A stretch of 64,000 nt of DNA from Rhodospirillaceae bacterium UBA1479 (GTDB lineage: Bacteria > Pseudomonadota > Alphaproteobacteria > Rhodospirillales > Casp-alpha2): the NCBI GenBank assembly GCA_002325375.1, contig DCRZ01000001.1, positions 62,001-126,000 of the forward strand. Direction: 5' to 3'. This document shows positions 34,626 through 43,912 of the stretch, one piece after another (within the stretch, counting starts at the first letter, position 1; each line of letters opens with the position of its first letter). The translations under genes were made by a program, and so were the position numbers. Below the pieces are notes generated by a model. That model saw only the letters and a list, made by a program, of their open reading frames with translations. It searched no databases and was not told the DNA's origin.

Positions 34626-35759
34626 CTATGCGCGCATGTCCGGCACGGCCAACAGGTGGTTGTCCCAGGGGGCGCCGTCTTCGGATGCGGCGGGGGTGGG
34701 CAGGTCCGGCCCGCTGACCAGAAAGGCCCCCATCCCGCTGGTCAGCACGAAACTGCCGCTGGCGGGGCCGGGGGCCAAGCCGCAGCCGTCGGCGATCGCC
34801 ACATTACCGGCCAGATCGCCCGTCAGGGTGTTCCAGAACAAGACCCGGTTGCCGCGCGGCGCGCTGACCGCCGCCAGCTTCCCGCCCCGGTCCACGGCGA
34901 CGGACCCGCAATACCCGTTGAGGTTCTGGATCGTCGTCTCGGGCGCTTCCAGATCCTCGATCCGGCCCGATCCGGACCGGTGCAGGCCGACCAGGGTTAG
35001 GCCGTCCGTGGCCGGACCCTGGTCCTGGCAGGCGAACACCACGCGTCCGTCGTCGAAAGCGGCAAGGTGGCGGATGCTCAGCTTGTGGCGGCGGTCGTTG
35101 GGGTAGGCGATGCTGTCCTCCAACTTCCCGCTTTCCAGGTCCACATAGGCCAAGTTCGGGCGCATGGTGCCCAGGTTCAGCTTGGCGCGGCCGCTGTCCG
35201 GATGGGTCAGGATGCCGCCGTTGGCGACGGCGGCGGTCCGGCCGTCCGGCATCAACACCAGTTCGTGGCAGCCGACGCCGTGGCTCGGCAGTTCGCCGAC
35301 GCGCTTGAACCCGTCGGCGGCGTCATAGACGCCGATGCAGCCCCGCGCGTTGTCGAAATCGTTTTCCGTGGCGAACAGGTGGCGGCCCGTGGGCTCGAAC
35401 ACCGCATGGCCTTGGAAGTGCCGCCCGGCGGGGGCGTGGAACACCCGGGCCGGCCCGTCGCCATCGACGGCGAAGGCAGCGGCGAAGGTGCCGGGCCGCC
35501 GCGCCAGGGCCACGGCAAGCGTGCCGTCGGGGCGAAGGGCGAAGCCATGGCCGCGCGCGGGCAGGTCGACCTGACGCAGGACACAGCCATGGGCGTCGGC
35601 GACGCAGGCGGCGAAGCGGAAGGGCTCGGCCCGCCCGTCACCCAGGCGGCGCACGCCCAGATAACGGGGCCCGGTGGAAGCGGCCCAGACGCTGGGGGCG
35701 GTCAGCAGGGCAAGGCCGCCAACGCCGAGGGAGAGCAGGGTGCGTCGCGAAATGTTCAT
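34626..35759 (-). CDS. DUF1513 protein with Tat-type signal
   Basis: 377 residues. The N-terminus NISRRTLLSLGVGGLALLTAPSVWA is a twin-arginine-like signal. The rest reads as a seven-blade beta-propeller-like domain (RPNLAYVDLESGKLEDS, LSIRHLAAFDDGRVVFACQDQG), as known for DUF1513. Such genes are often next to imelysin and di-heme oxidoreductase genes in iron-regulated operons. It starts 2 nt before the end of the neighbouring imelysin gene. Likely periplasmic. Confidence 0.85.
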   Translation of the reverse strand: MNISRRTLLSLGVGGLALLTAPSVWAASTGPRYLGVRRLGDGRAEPFRFAACVADAHGCVLRQVDLPARGHGFALRPDGTLAVALARRPGTFAAAFAVDGDGPARVFHAPAGRHFQGHAVFEPTGRHLFATENDFDNARGCIGVYDAADGFKRVGELPSHGVGCHELVLMPDGRTAAVANGGILTHPDSGRAKLNLGTMRPNLAYVDLESGKLEDSIAYPNDRRHKLSIRHLAAFDDGRVVFACQDQGPATDGLTLVGLHRSGSGRIEDLEAPETTIQNLNGYCGSVAVDRGGKLAAVSAPRGNRVLFWNTLTGDLAGNVAIADGCGLAPGPASGSFVLTSGMGAFLVSGPDLPTPAASEDGAPWDNHLLAVPDMRA

Positions 35760-35761
35760 GC

Positions 35762-36829
35762 TCAATCTCCGTCCAGGGAATTGAAGCCGAGGACGAGGTC
35801 GAGGGCCTCGGACACGTTGATGACGACCAGTTCGTGCAGGTCCTGGATGTCGCTTTTCAGCACCTTGAGGCGCAGCGGTCCTTTCTCGGTCTCGAGCACC
35901 GCCGTGACGGAGGGGCCCAGGTCGCGCGTGGTCTTGATCAGATAGGCGAACTGGTGGCGGATCAGGTCGTCCTCGCCCTTGCCGATATGGGCACCCTTGG
36001 CCGTGGCGAGGCCGTCGTACAGGTCCTGGAGTGCTGTCAGATTGTGCGCCACGTTGCGCAGCGCGCGGCCGCTCATCCAGTTTTCCGCCCGGCGCGGCCG
36101 GGCCTTGCCGTCGGAGCCCAGGGGGGCGCCCAGCTTCAATTCGGCGACGGCGCCCAGGCCCGTGGCCAGGTCGTTGAACAGGTCCGTGGTCACGCGCTTG
36201 GCCGGACGGCCCGCCGCCGGGTCCTTGGTCCAGCGCGCTTCCAGGTCCGCGGCGATGGCGTGCAGATTGACTGCGATGGCCCGGACCACGCCACAGGGCG
36301 TCACCGACCCGTCGCCGGTTTTCAGGGACGCGGGGGCGTCCTTGGCGAACAGCAGGCGTTCCAGGGCGGGAAAGCCCTGCACGGCGATGGACACATGGGC
36401 GAAGCTGTCCGCTTTCAGAATGTCGCCGTTCTTGTTCGCCATCAGCCGCGCCAGATGCTTGTCGACCAGGCTTTTGCGGTCGGGCCAGAACTTGACGCGG
36501 ATATGGGTGTCCGCCGCCGCCGCCGGGCCCTGGCGCAGGTGTTCGACTTCCTGCCAGGCATCCAGCGCGCCATGGAAGGCGTCGCGGGCGGCGTCCAGTG
36601 CCGCCGGCGCGACGCCGGGGCACAGTTTTCCGGCCGCGTCGGCAAGTGCCGCGGTCTTTTCCGTGAACGCGTGATAGCGGGGCAGCAGGTGATCCTTGAC
36701 GATGGCGGCGTTGACCGCGCCGTAGTCGATGGCGTCGGCGGCGGCCCGCGCGGAAGACGCCAAGACGCCGGTCAGCAGAAGGGCGGTCAGGACGGCCACG
36801 GGACGAAACAGAATACGGTGAGGGGTCAT
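35762..36829 (-). CDS. Imelysin-family protein, with degenerate GxHxxE motif
   Basis: 355 residues. A signal peptide (PVAVLTALLLTGVLASSARAA) precedes an imelysin-like helical fold. In the place of the usual GxHxxE metal motif the protein reads FPALERLLFAK, so the His is replaced by Pro-Ala-Leu while the Glu is kept. The imelysin relative in the same run (38442) has an intact motif. The ATG overlaps the stop of the di-heme gene by 4 nt. Periplasmic role in iron handling is inferred from family and neighbours. Confidence 0.83.
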   Translation of the reverse strand: MTPHRILFRPVAVLTALLLTGVLASSARAAADAIDYGAVNAAIVKDHLLPRYHAFTEKTAALADAAGKLCPGVAPAALDAARDAFHGALDAWQEVEHLRQGPAAAADTHIRVKFWPDRKSLVDKHLARLMANKNGDILKADSFAHVSIAVQGFPALERLLFAKDAPASLKTGDGSVTPCGVVRAIAVNLHAIAADLEARWTKDPAAGRPAKRVTTDLFNDLATGLGAVAELKLGAPLGSDGKARPRRAENWMSGRALRNVAHNLTALQDLYDGLATAKGAHIGKGEDDLIRHQFAYLIKTTRDLGPSVTAVLETEKGPLRLKVLKSDIQDLHELVVINVSEALDLVLGFNSLDGD

Positions 36830-38334
36830 AGTGAATTCAGGAAGGCGAGCAGGGCCTCCCGCTCCTTTTTCGGCAGGTTGCGGACGGTTTCCTTGGCGGC
36901 TTCGGCTTCGCCGCCGTGCCACAAGATGGCTTCCAGCAGGTCGCGGGCGCGGCCGTCGTGCAAGAAGAAGGTATGGTCGCTGACCACCTTGGTCAGACCG
37001 ATACCCCACAGCGGCGCGGTGCGCCATTCGCGGCCGTCGGCCAGGCCTTCCGGGCGGTTGTCAGCCAGGCCGTCGCCCATGTCGTGCAGCAGCATGTCTG
37101 TATAGGGCCAGATCAATTGGTGGGAATGCTCGGGCCGCGCGGGGTCCGTGCGGGTCACGAACCTGGGCCGGTGACAGGCGGCGCAGCCGCTGTCGTAGAA
37201 CACTTTCTTGCCGGCCAGAACCTGGGGGGCCTCGACGTCGCGGCGCTTGGGAACGGCCAGATTGCGGGCATAGAAAGTGACCAGGGCCAGGATCTTTTCC
37301 GAGGCTTCCATGCCGTCGGCGGTGGGGTTGTCGGCGTCGGGTGTGGTGCCGCCGTCGGGGGCGTTGCGGCAGGCGGTCTGCGCCGGCGTGCAGTCCCCCC
37401 AATGGTCGCGGGCGACCGGGTTGGAAATGCCGATGTCGCCGGCGAAGGCATGGCCTGACTGCTGGCGCACGGTCGGATCGCCCGCCTTCCAGCCGAACCG
37501 GCCGAGGGCGGGCCTGCCCGCTTCCCGGTCCCAGACCCGTTGAACGCGGCCGGAAATGCCGTCGCCGTCGGCGTCCTCCGGGTCGGCGTCCTGAATGATG
37601 TCGGCCTCGTCGATCATTTCCAGAAGGCCCAGGCCGATCATCGGTGTGGCGACGCGGGGCGAGATCATGGCCTGAGGGTGCAGGGGGCCATAGGCCAAGT
37701 CGGTGATCCGGTAGGCCGGGCGGCGCAGGCTGACCACCGTGCCGTCGCCCAAGGTGACCGGTTGTTCCGTATAGGTGATGTGCATGCGGCCTTCCGGGTC
37801 GATGCCCTGAACCGCGAAGTCCTGCAACTGCGTGCCGTAGGTCGGCTCGGCGATGACGGGGGCGCGCAATTCGGCCAGCAGCCTTTTTTGCGCGTCGCTC
37901 TGCGGCGGGATCGACAGACGCAGGAACATGGACACGGCGCTGTCATCGGGCCAGTTGGCCTGGGGTGGATGGCCGCGCCCGTCCTTCAGGTGGCAGCGCT
38001 GGCAGGACCGGGCGTTGAACAGGGGGCCCAGGCCGTCGGCGGACCGTGTCGACGCCGGGGCGGAGACCCAGAGCCGGCGGAAAAATCCGTTGCCGACCTT
38101 GAAATCCAGTTCCCGGGAAAACGGCAGATTGGCGGATGCGTGGGAGAAAGCGTCGGCGTTGACGGCCTTTTGCGAGGTCGCGGCTCCGCCCTGCATCGCT
38201 TCGTAGGTCTCGGCTCTGGTGAAGTCCGTGGCCGGTTTCACGACTGTCCGTTCTCTCTCGCCGGACGCAGCGGGGGCGCCGGCGGCTAAGACCACCATGG
38301 CGGCAACGCTGGTCCAGCGGGCGGCCGGAAACAT
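36826..38334 (-). CDS. Di-heme oxidoreductase (DUF1111 family)
   Basis: 502 residues. A signal peptide is followed by two CxxCH heme-c sites: CQRCH at residues 111-115 and CAACH near residue 385. Other family blocks are DGLGPLFNARSCQRCH, GLGLLEMIDEADI and MLLHDMGDGLADNRPEGLADGREWRTAPLWGIG. Members are periplasmic c-type heme proteins often named thiol oxidoreductase, a weak name; an iron uptake role is suggested by the flanking imelysins. Confidence 0.87.
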   Translation of the reverse strand: MFPAARWTSVAAMVVLAAGAPAASGERERTVVKPATDFTRAETYEAMQGGAATSQKAVNADAFSHASANLPFSRELDFKVGNGFFRRLWVSAPASTRSADGLGPLFNARSCQRCHLKDGRGHPPQANWPDDSAVSMFLRLSIPPQSDAQKRLLAELRAPVIAEPTYGTQLQDFAVQGIDPEGRMHITYTEQPVTLGDGTVVSLRRPAYRITDLAYGPLHPQAMISPRVATPMIGLGLLEMIDEADIIQDADPEDADGDGISGRVQRVWDREAGRPALGRFGWKAGDPTVRQQSGHAFAGDIGISNPVARDHWGDCTPAQTACRNAPDGGTTPDADNPTADGMEASEKILALVTFYARNLAVPKRRDVEAPQVLAGKKVFYDSGCAACHRPRFVTRTDPARPEHSHQLIWPYTDMLLHDMGDGLADNRPEGLADGREWRTAPLWGIGLTKVVSDHTFFLHDGRARDLLEAILWHGGEAEAAKETVRNLPKKEREALLAFLNSL

Positions 38335-38391
38335 CTTGGGCAGGTATCCTTGGTCAGGCTGCGGGTGGCCGTCTGTGGCCGGGTCGGAGCA

Positions 38392-38427
38392 GGCGGCGGT
38401 TTCCGGTGGAGGGCGGAAACCGCCGCC
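38392..38427 (-). promoter_or_regulatory. Perfect 14-bp hairpin between imelysin and di-heme genes
   Basis: GGCGGCGGTTTCCG and CGGAAACCGCCGCC form a perfect 14-bp stem with an 8-nt loop. It lies in the 107-nt gap between the upstream imelysin stop and the di-heme start. There is no T-run after it. It could reduce read-through or protect the upstream mRNA, giving more of the first imelysin. Confidence 0.5.
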
Positions 38428-38441
38428 CGTTCTCCCCCCTG

Positions 38442-39719
38442 CTATTTGAACACGGCGGACGGATTGTCAAGACTGTCGGAGCCTTCGAAGGACACGCCGG
38501 AAAGGCCCAGCGGCGCCATCGCGCTCTCGATCGCCTTGGCCTGTGTGACCAGGCCGTCGATCACGTCCTGGATGATCTTGCTCCCGGCGGCGTTGCCTTC
38601 GCCGATCATCTGGTCATAGGCCATGACACGGCGGTCGGCCATGTCCTTCATCACCTGCATGCGGGCCAGGGTGGCGCCCAGGGCCGCATCGATCTTGGCC
38701 GCCAGCTTGGCGTCCTTGGTCTTGATCAGATCGGCCAGGCTCGGACCCTGGACGACGGAACCGTCGATGCGGGCGTAGCGGCCGGCATAGATGGACATCA
38801 TGCCGACCTGGTCGAAGTAATGGGAATTGTGGGTGTTGTCGGCGAAGCAGTCGTGCTCCTCCTCGGGATCGTGGAGCATGAGGCCGAGCTTGATGCGCTC
38901 ACCGGCCAGCTCGCCATAGGACAGGCTGCCCAGGCCCTTGATGATGGCGCCGACGCCCTTGGCCTTGTCGGCGGTTACGGCGGCACGCGCGGCGCCACCG
39001 GGGGCCCATTGGCCGACGATGTCCTTGAGGTCGGAAATCAGGAGCTCCGTCGCCGCCGTCAGGTACTGGGCCCGGCGGTCGCAATTGCCGTGGGTGCAGT
39101 TCTTGGTGTCGAAGTCGGTGTGCGGCCGGTTGCCCGCACCCGGGCCCGTACCGTTCAGGTCCTGGCCCCACAGCAGGAATTCGATGGCGTGATAGCCCGA
39201 CGCGACGTTGGCTTCGACGCCGTCGACCTCGTGCAGCGTGCCGGAGATCAGCTCGGGCGTGATCTTGGACGCGTCGATGGTCTTGCCGCCCAGGCGCAGG
39301 GACGGATTGGCGATCACGTTGGCGGTGTAATAGGGATTGTCCTTGGAGTCCTTGCCGTAGGACGCATCGACGTAGTCGATCAGCCCTTCGTCGAGCGGCC
39401 AGGCGTTGACCTTGCCTTCCCAGTCATCGACGGCGGCGTTGCCGAAGCGGAAGCCTTCGGTCTGCTGGTAGGGCTGGCGCGCGGCGATCCAGGCGGCGCG
39501 GGCGCGCAGCAGCGACGCGCGCGAGGGCGATGCGACCAACTGGGCGATGGCACCCTGCAGGGTTTCCGCGGTAATCAGGGCGTCCTCATACATGGCATGG
39601 GCGATATCGGCGTAGGTGTCGAGCACCTTTGCCGGATCCGCGGCCCGGGCGGGCGCCGTGCCGAACGCCGTGGCCGCCAGCATGCAGCCGGCGGCAAGGG
39701 CGGTTGTGAAATGGTTCAT
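38442..39719 (-). CDS. Imelysin-family periplasmic protein (intact motif)
   Basis: 425 residues. A signal peptide (FTTALAAGCMLAATAFGTAPARAA) is followed by an M75-like imelysin domain with the intact GxHxxE motif in GYHAIEFLLWGQDLNGTG. The imelysin fold binds iron and is often iron-regulated, although peptidase activity is doubted. The ATG at 39719 is preceded by AAGGAG. It is the first of two imelysins in this run. Confidence 0.87.
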   Translation of the reverse strand: MNHFTTALAAGCMLAATAFGTAPARAADPAKVLDTYADIAHAMYEDALITAETLQGAIAQLVASPSRASLLRARAAWIAARQPYQQTEGFRFGNAAVDDWEGKVNAWPLDEGLIDYVDASYGKDSKDNPYYTANVIANPSLRLGGKTIDASKITPELISGTLHEVDGVEANVASGYHAIEFLLWGQDLNGTGPGAGNRPHTDFDTKNCTHGNCDRRAQYLTAATELLISDLKDIVGQWAPGGAARAAVTADKAKGVGAIIKGLGSLSYGELAGERIKLGLMLHDPEEEHDCFADNTHNSHYFDQVGMMSIYAGRYARIDGSVVQGPSLADLIKTKDAKLAAKIDAALGATLARMQVMKDMADRRVMAYDQMIGEGNAAGSKIIQDVIDGLVTQAKAIESAMAPLGLSGVSFEGSDSLDNPSAVFK

Positions 39720-39816
39720 GGGGGTCTCCTTAGGTGCTTTGTGTTCTTGGGCCGTCATGGCGGCTGATCCCAAAGGGGGGGCTATAAAGTAAGACGTATG
39801 AGGCGACGAAAACCGG

Positions 39817-40275
39817 TCAATGAATCGTGGATTTTCCGGGGCCGGGGGCCGGTCCGCGCGGACGGATCATCAGCCCTGCGCCGGAAAACACGGTGGCCAG
39901 ACATCCCGCCAGTTCCATCCCGCTGCGCCGCGCCGCCGGGGGCAGGCGGCAGGCGAACAAGGTGCTGCCGCCGCGGCCCGGGGACTGCAGGCCGGCGACG
40001 ACGTCCATCAACAGGTGTTCGTCGTCGCTGATGTCGGGGCACTGGGGACAGCGGATATCGATGGGGGCGGTCGCGGCGGTGGTGAGGACGGTCATCAGGC
40101 CGTCCAGGGCCGGATGGGCGGCGGGAACCCCGGCCAGCTTGAGCCCGGTGCCGAGGATCGCCTGATCCCGCGCACCGTCGCGCAGGCCGCGCATCCACAG
40201 CCGCATGGCCCACAACATCAGCTGCTCGCCGAACGGCAGTTCGATGAAGGTCGACGGTTCGGCGAAGGCGCGCAT
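39817..40275 (-). CDS. Hypothetical protein of the iron-related run
   Basis: 152 residues with no recognised name. The start (FAEPSTFIELPFGEQLMLWAMRLWMRGLRDG) is helical; IRCPQCPDISDDEHLLMDVVAGLQ holds a single CxxC. It lies 4 nt after the DUF2325 gene and probably shares its transcript. The family appears conserved in proteobacterial iron loci from memory, but its role is not known. Confidence 0.65.
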   Translation of the reverse strand: MRAFAEPSTFIELPFGEQLMLWAMRLWMRGLRDGARDQAILGTGLKLAGVPAAHPALDGLMTVLTTAATAPIDIRCPQCPDISDDEHLLMDVVAGLQSPGRGGSTLFACRLPPAARRSGMELAGCLATVFSGAGLMIRPRGPAPGPGKSTIH

Positions 40276-40279
40276 GGGG

Positions 40280-41491
40280 TCAGTCCGCGCCGGTGGCGGC
40301 GTCGAAGCTTTCGAGCCCGTGGCGCAGGCCGGCGACGAAGGACGCCACGCCCGAACTGCGCAGCGGCACGAACGGCTTCATGGTCTGGCGGCACAGGCGT
40401 TTGACCTGCAACGCCGCGTCATGGCTGACGCAGTCCGTGGGGAACACCACGGCGTCGGCCTTGACCACGGCGCCGGCCAGTTCGTTGATGGATTTCTCCA
40501 GGCCGCCGTCATGGTGCAGGAAATGGCCGTTCCAGGCTTCGACCAGGGATTTCAGGCGATGCACGGTCTGCTGCCGGCCGCCGACGTACAGCAGGCTGCG
40601 CCCGCCGAGATCGAAGGGGCAGGAGGTGTCGCAGTCACTGCCGGCGGGGCCGGTGCCGCGTTCGCGGACCAGGGCCGTTTCCAGGGACCGGTTCTCGTCG
40701 AGCAGGCTGTCGACGAGGCGCGACAGTTCGTCGATGCGGCTGCGCTGTCCGCGCAGGGTGGTGTCGGCCTGGGCGGCGCGGATTTCCATATGGCGCAGTT
40801 CGCCCTGCAGGGCCGGAACCGAAGCGCAGGCGCCGTCACTGTCCAGCGTTTGCGGGGCGGCGATGCGGATGGCGCGCTCGGGATCGTGATGCAGCTGGTC
40901 GCGCAGGTCGGTGATCTGCTTTTCCTTTTCGTCCAGGCGCTGGCGGTGATGGTTCTGCTGCTTGGCGAGCTTGTCGCGCAGGCCGGCGTTTTCCTCTTCC
41001 AGGTCCGTCAGGCGGCGGATGTCGCCCCGGTTGGAGGCGCCGACCAGATGCGACAGCATGTGGACATCGGCGAACATGCGTTCCGACAATTCCGTGGTCG
41101 CGGCGGGGTGGCTGAGAATCGCCCAGTAGGGGCCGGGAATGTCGCCGGCGGCCATGGCCTCGACCCAGGCGTCCTCCAGGCCCTTGACGTCCTTGATTCC
41201 ACGCAGGCGGCGGATCGCTGCCGCGTGCTTGCGGTCCAAAAGCTTGGTCAGCAGCTTGGCCGCGCGGCCCGGCTGGTCGGCTTCCTTTACGAAAAAACCG
41301 TGGAGCTGATAGTCGACGGGGAAGTCTTTGCGGATTTTCAGGGGCAGTTTGCGGGCCAGGGCGCGCAGATCGGCCAGGGTCAGGCAGGTGCCCAGGATCG
41401 AGCAATGCCATCCGGCGGTCATTTCCCACAGCCGCTTGCGCCGCGCCGTGGCATGCAGGTGGAGATCGTCGTTGCCGCAAAGGTCGCACAT
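40280..41491 (-). CDS. DUF2325 domain protein
   Basis: 403 residues. The N-terminus holds a small Cys pair (CDLCGND). The middle is a coiled coil (LEEENAGLRDKLAKQQNHHRQRLDEKEKQITDL). The C-terminal hundred residues match DUF2325: GGRSLLYVGGRQQTVHRLKSLVEAWNGHFLHHDGG ... ADAVVFPTDCVSHDAALQVKRLCRQ. It is the first gene after a Fur-type box about 100 nt upstream, so iron-regulated. The molecular function is unknown. Confidence 0.8.
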   Translation of the reverse strand: MCDLCGNDDLHLHATARRKRLWEMTAGWHCSILGTCLTLADLRALARKLPLKIRKDFPVDYQLHGFFVKEADQPGRAAKLLTKLLDRKHAAAIRRLRGIKDVKGLEDAWVEAMAAGDIPGPYWAILSHPAATTELSERMFADVHMLSHLVGASNRGDIRRLTDLEEENAGLRDKLAKQQNHHRQRLDEKEKQITDLRDQLHHDPERAIRIAAPQTLDSDGACASVPALQGELRHMEIRAAQADTTLRGQRSRIDELSRLVDSLLDENRSLETALVRERGTGPAGSDCDTSCPFDLGGRSLLYVGGRQQTVHRLKSLVEAWNGHFLHHDGGLEKSINELAGAVVKADAVVFPTDCVSHDAALQVKRLCRQTMKPFVPLRSSGVASFVAGLRHGLESFDAATGAD

Positions 41492-41590
41492 CGGTGCCTG
41501 TGTCTCCGGTAGGCCGGGCAGGGGGCGCGTGAAGGCTGGCTTGCTGGTGCGCGCGGTTCCCTGCCGCAGGGATCGATTGCCGACAACATA

Positions 41591-41611
41591 TGCAAATGAT
41601 TATCAATTGCA
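41591..41611. promoter_or_regulatory. Fur-type box before the DUF2325/imelysin run
   Basis: TGCAAATGATTATCAATTGC and a closing A form an imperfect palindrome whose centre ATGATTATCA matches the Fur box core. It lies about 100 nt upstream of the DUF2325 ATG, in the 251-nt gap before the divergent LysR gene. It may control all six genes down to 34626. Confidence 0.7.
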
Positions 41612-41684
41612 CAAGTGAAAATTTCAGACCTAATTCCCCGGTGCATCCGCCGTCCATGGAAGGCGGCGCGTCGGATTCATTTTG

Positions 41685-41703
41685 ATATCTTTGAAAATGA
41701 TAT
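41685..41703. promoter_or_regulatory. ATATC-N9-GATAT inverted repeat before a LysR gene
   Basis: This dyad lies about 40 nt before the LysR ATG in an AT-rich stretch. LysR sites usually are T-N11-A dyads; this one fits, so autoregulation is likely but not shown. Confidence 0.4.
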
Positions 41704-41742
41704 TAAAAGAAATTATCTATCTTAATTTATGAGTATCCTGCC

Positions 41743-42621
41743 ATGGAGCTTTCCGATCTCCGCATCTTCGAGGCGGTCGCCCGCACCGGCGCCATGAACC
41801 GCGCGGCGGCGGAACTGCATACCGTGCAGTCCAACGTGACGGCGCGGGTGCGCCTGTTGGAGGACGGCCTGGGTGCTGCCCTGTTCGAACGCCATTCCCG
41901 GGGCGTGCGCCTGACGCCGGCCGGGGAACGCCTGTTGCCCTTCGCCAAGGCGGCGGCGCGGCTGGTCGCCGATGCCCGGCGCGCGGTCGCCGACGACGGC
42001 GTGCCGCAGGGCGATCTGGTCATCGGGTCCCTGGAGACCACGGCGGCCCTGCATCTGTCGCCGGTCCTGACCGGCTTCGCGGCCGCCCATCCCGGGGTCG
42101 ACCTGGCGATCCGCACGGGCACCACGGCGGAACTGATCGACGACGTCTTGGAAGGCCGGGTCGAAGGGGCCTTCGTCTGCGGGCCGGTCGATCATCCGGA
42201 CATCGTGTTCGAGACGGCGTTTCACGAGGACCTGGTCGCGGTCACCGCCCCGGGGCTCGCCGATCTGCGCGACCTGACCGCCCAGGGCGAGGTCAAGATC
42301 GTGGTCCTGCGCGCCGGATGCTCCTACCGCCGCAAGCTGGAGGAAATTTTGGCCGCGCGCGGGGTGACGGGCCTGCGCATTCTGGAATTCGGCACCATCG
42401 AAACCATTCTGGGCTGCGCCGCCGCCGGTCTGGGCGTGACCTTGCTGCCGCGCGGCATCGCCCGTGGCGCCGCCGATCAAGGCCGCGTGCGTCTGCACCC
42501 GCTGCCCGCCCGCGAGGGCCGGGTGACGACCCTGTTCATCCGCCGCAAGGACGGCTATCGCGCGCCAGCCATGGCGGCGTTCATGAATCATTTGTATCCG
42601 GTCCGCGCCGCCGCCGAATAG
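41743..42621 (+). CDS. LysR-family transcriptional regulator
   Basis: 292 residues. The helix-turn-helix is LRIFEAVARTGAMNRAAAELHTVQSNVTARVRLLEDGLGAALFERHSRGVRLTPAGERL; the effector domain ends in GLGVTLLPRGIA. It is 101 nt upstream of the nitronate monooxygenase gene in the same direction, which it may control. It begins in an AT-rich promoter with a small dyad. Confidence 0.87.
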   Translation: MELSDLRIFEAVARTGAMNRAAAELHTVQSNVTARVRLLEDGLGAALFERHSRGVRLTPAGERLLPFAKAAARLVADARRAVADDGVPQGDLVIGSLETTAALHLSPVLTGFAAAHPGVDLAIRTGTTAELIDDVLEGRVEGAFVCGPVDHPDIVFETAFHEDLVAVTAPGLADLRDLTAQGEVKIVVLRAGCSYRRKLEEILAARGVTGLRILEFGTIETILGCAAAGLGVTLLPRGIARGAADQGRVRLHPLPAREGRVTTLFIRRKDGYRAPAMAAFMNHLYPVRAAAE

Positions 42622-42722
42622 GTATCTGCCGGCGAGATAGCGCCTATCGCGGGAAACCGTTTTCCGACGCGCGGGATGCGGGGGTAATCTTGGTCACCCC
42701 AATCCACCGCCGGAGGACCGCC

Positions 42723-43802
42723 ATGCCCGCCCAGACCCCCCTGATGACCCGCCTGGGCATGACCCTGCCCGTGATCCAGGCCCCCATGGCCGGCGGCAGC
42801 GACACGCCGGACTTGGTGGTCGCCGTGTCCGAGGCGGGCGGCTTGGGATCCATGGGCGCGACCTATCTGACGCCGGAAGCCCTCCGAGCAGCTGTCGACA
42901 AGGTCCGCGGCCAGACCAACCGGTCCTTCGGCGTCAACCTGTTCGCGCCGCAGCCGGTGCCGCCCCGCCCCGAGGGTGCGGAGGCCACGGTCGCCACCGT
43001 CGCAAAGGCGGGGGCCGACGTGGGCGCGCCGGAACCGGTGTTGCCGGAAACCATGGCCGATCCGTTCGACAAGACCTTTCCCGTGGCGCTCGACAGCGGC
43101 GCCAAGGTGTTCAGCTTCACCTTCGGTCTGATCCCGGAGGAGGCCGTGCGCGCCCTTCAGGCCCGCGGCACCCTCGTCATGGGCACCGTGACCACGCCGG
43201 CGGAGGCCGTCGCCATGGAACGGCTGGGGGTCGACGCCGTGGTCGCCCAGGGAGCGGAAGCCGGCGGGCACCGCGGCACCTTCGTGGGATCGTTCGAGGC
43301 GGCGATGATCGGCACCTTGGCTCTGGTGCCGCAGGTCGTGGACGCCGTCTCCGTACCCGTGGTGGCCTCCGGCGGGATCATGGACGGGCGCGGCATCGCC
43401 GCCGCCCTGGCGCTCGGCGCCCAGGCGGTGCAGATGGGCACCGCCTTTCTGACCTGTGACGAGGCCGGCACGCCCGACTGCTACAAGGCGGCCATGCTGT
43501 CCGCCCAGCCGGAGCAGACGCGCATCACCCAGGCCTTTTCCGGCCGCTTCGCCCGCGGCGTCGAAAACCGCTTCATGGCGATGATGGAAGGCGACGGGGC
43601 CGAGGCAGCGCCGCTGCCCTTCCCCTGGCAGAACGCCCTGACCCGGCCCATGCGCACGGCGGCGGCCCAGGCCGGGGACGCCGGTCTGCTGTCCCTTTGG
43701 GCGGGGCAGGGGGTGGGGCTTTCCCGGCGTCAGACGGCGGCGGAGCTGATGGCGCGGCTGGCCCGGGAAACCGAAGCGGCGGTCGCCAACCTGACCCGCT
43801 AA
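42723..43802 (+). CDS. Nitronate monooxygenase family protein
   Basis: 359 residues from ATG 42723. FMN TIM-barrel landmarks are VIQAPMAGGSDTPDLVVAVSEAGGLGSMGATYL, GVDAVVAQGAEAGGHRGTF (with the HRG of the family) and PVVASGGIMDGRGIAAALALGAQAVQMGTAFLTCDE. Enzymes of this class use FMN and oxygen to break down nitronates such as propionate-3-nitronate, a toxin. The upstream frame is open but non-coding. Confidence 0.87.
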   Translation: MPAQTPLMTRLGMTLPVIQAPMAGGSDTPDLVVAVSEAGGLGSMGATYLTPEALRAAVDKVRGQTNRSFGVNLFAPQPVPPRPEGAEATVATVAKAGADVGAPEPVLPETMADPFDKTFPVALDSGAKVFSFTFGLIPEEAVRALQARGTLVMGTVTTPAEAVAMERLGVDAVVAQGAEAGGHRGTFVGSFEAAMIGTLALVPQVVDAVSVPVVASGGIMDGRGIAAALALGAQAVQMGTAFLTCDEAGTPDCYKAAMLSAQPEQTRITQAFSGRFARGVENRFMAMMEGDGAEAAPLPFPWQNALTRPMRTAAAQAGDAGLLSLWAGQGVGLSRRQTAAELMARLARETEAAVANLTR

Positions 43803-43912
43803 GCGGCGGAGTTGCCATAATATTGCCACGGGATCGCCCGCGTGGCGGCACATCCCGCAGGCTTACTTTACTCCAGTCGATTTACGTCCAACGTCAACGA
43901 CAGGAGCCAATC

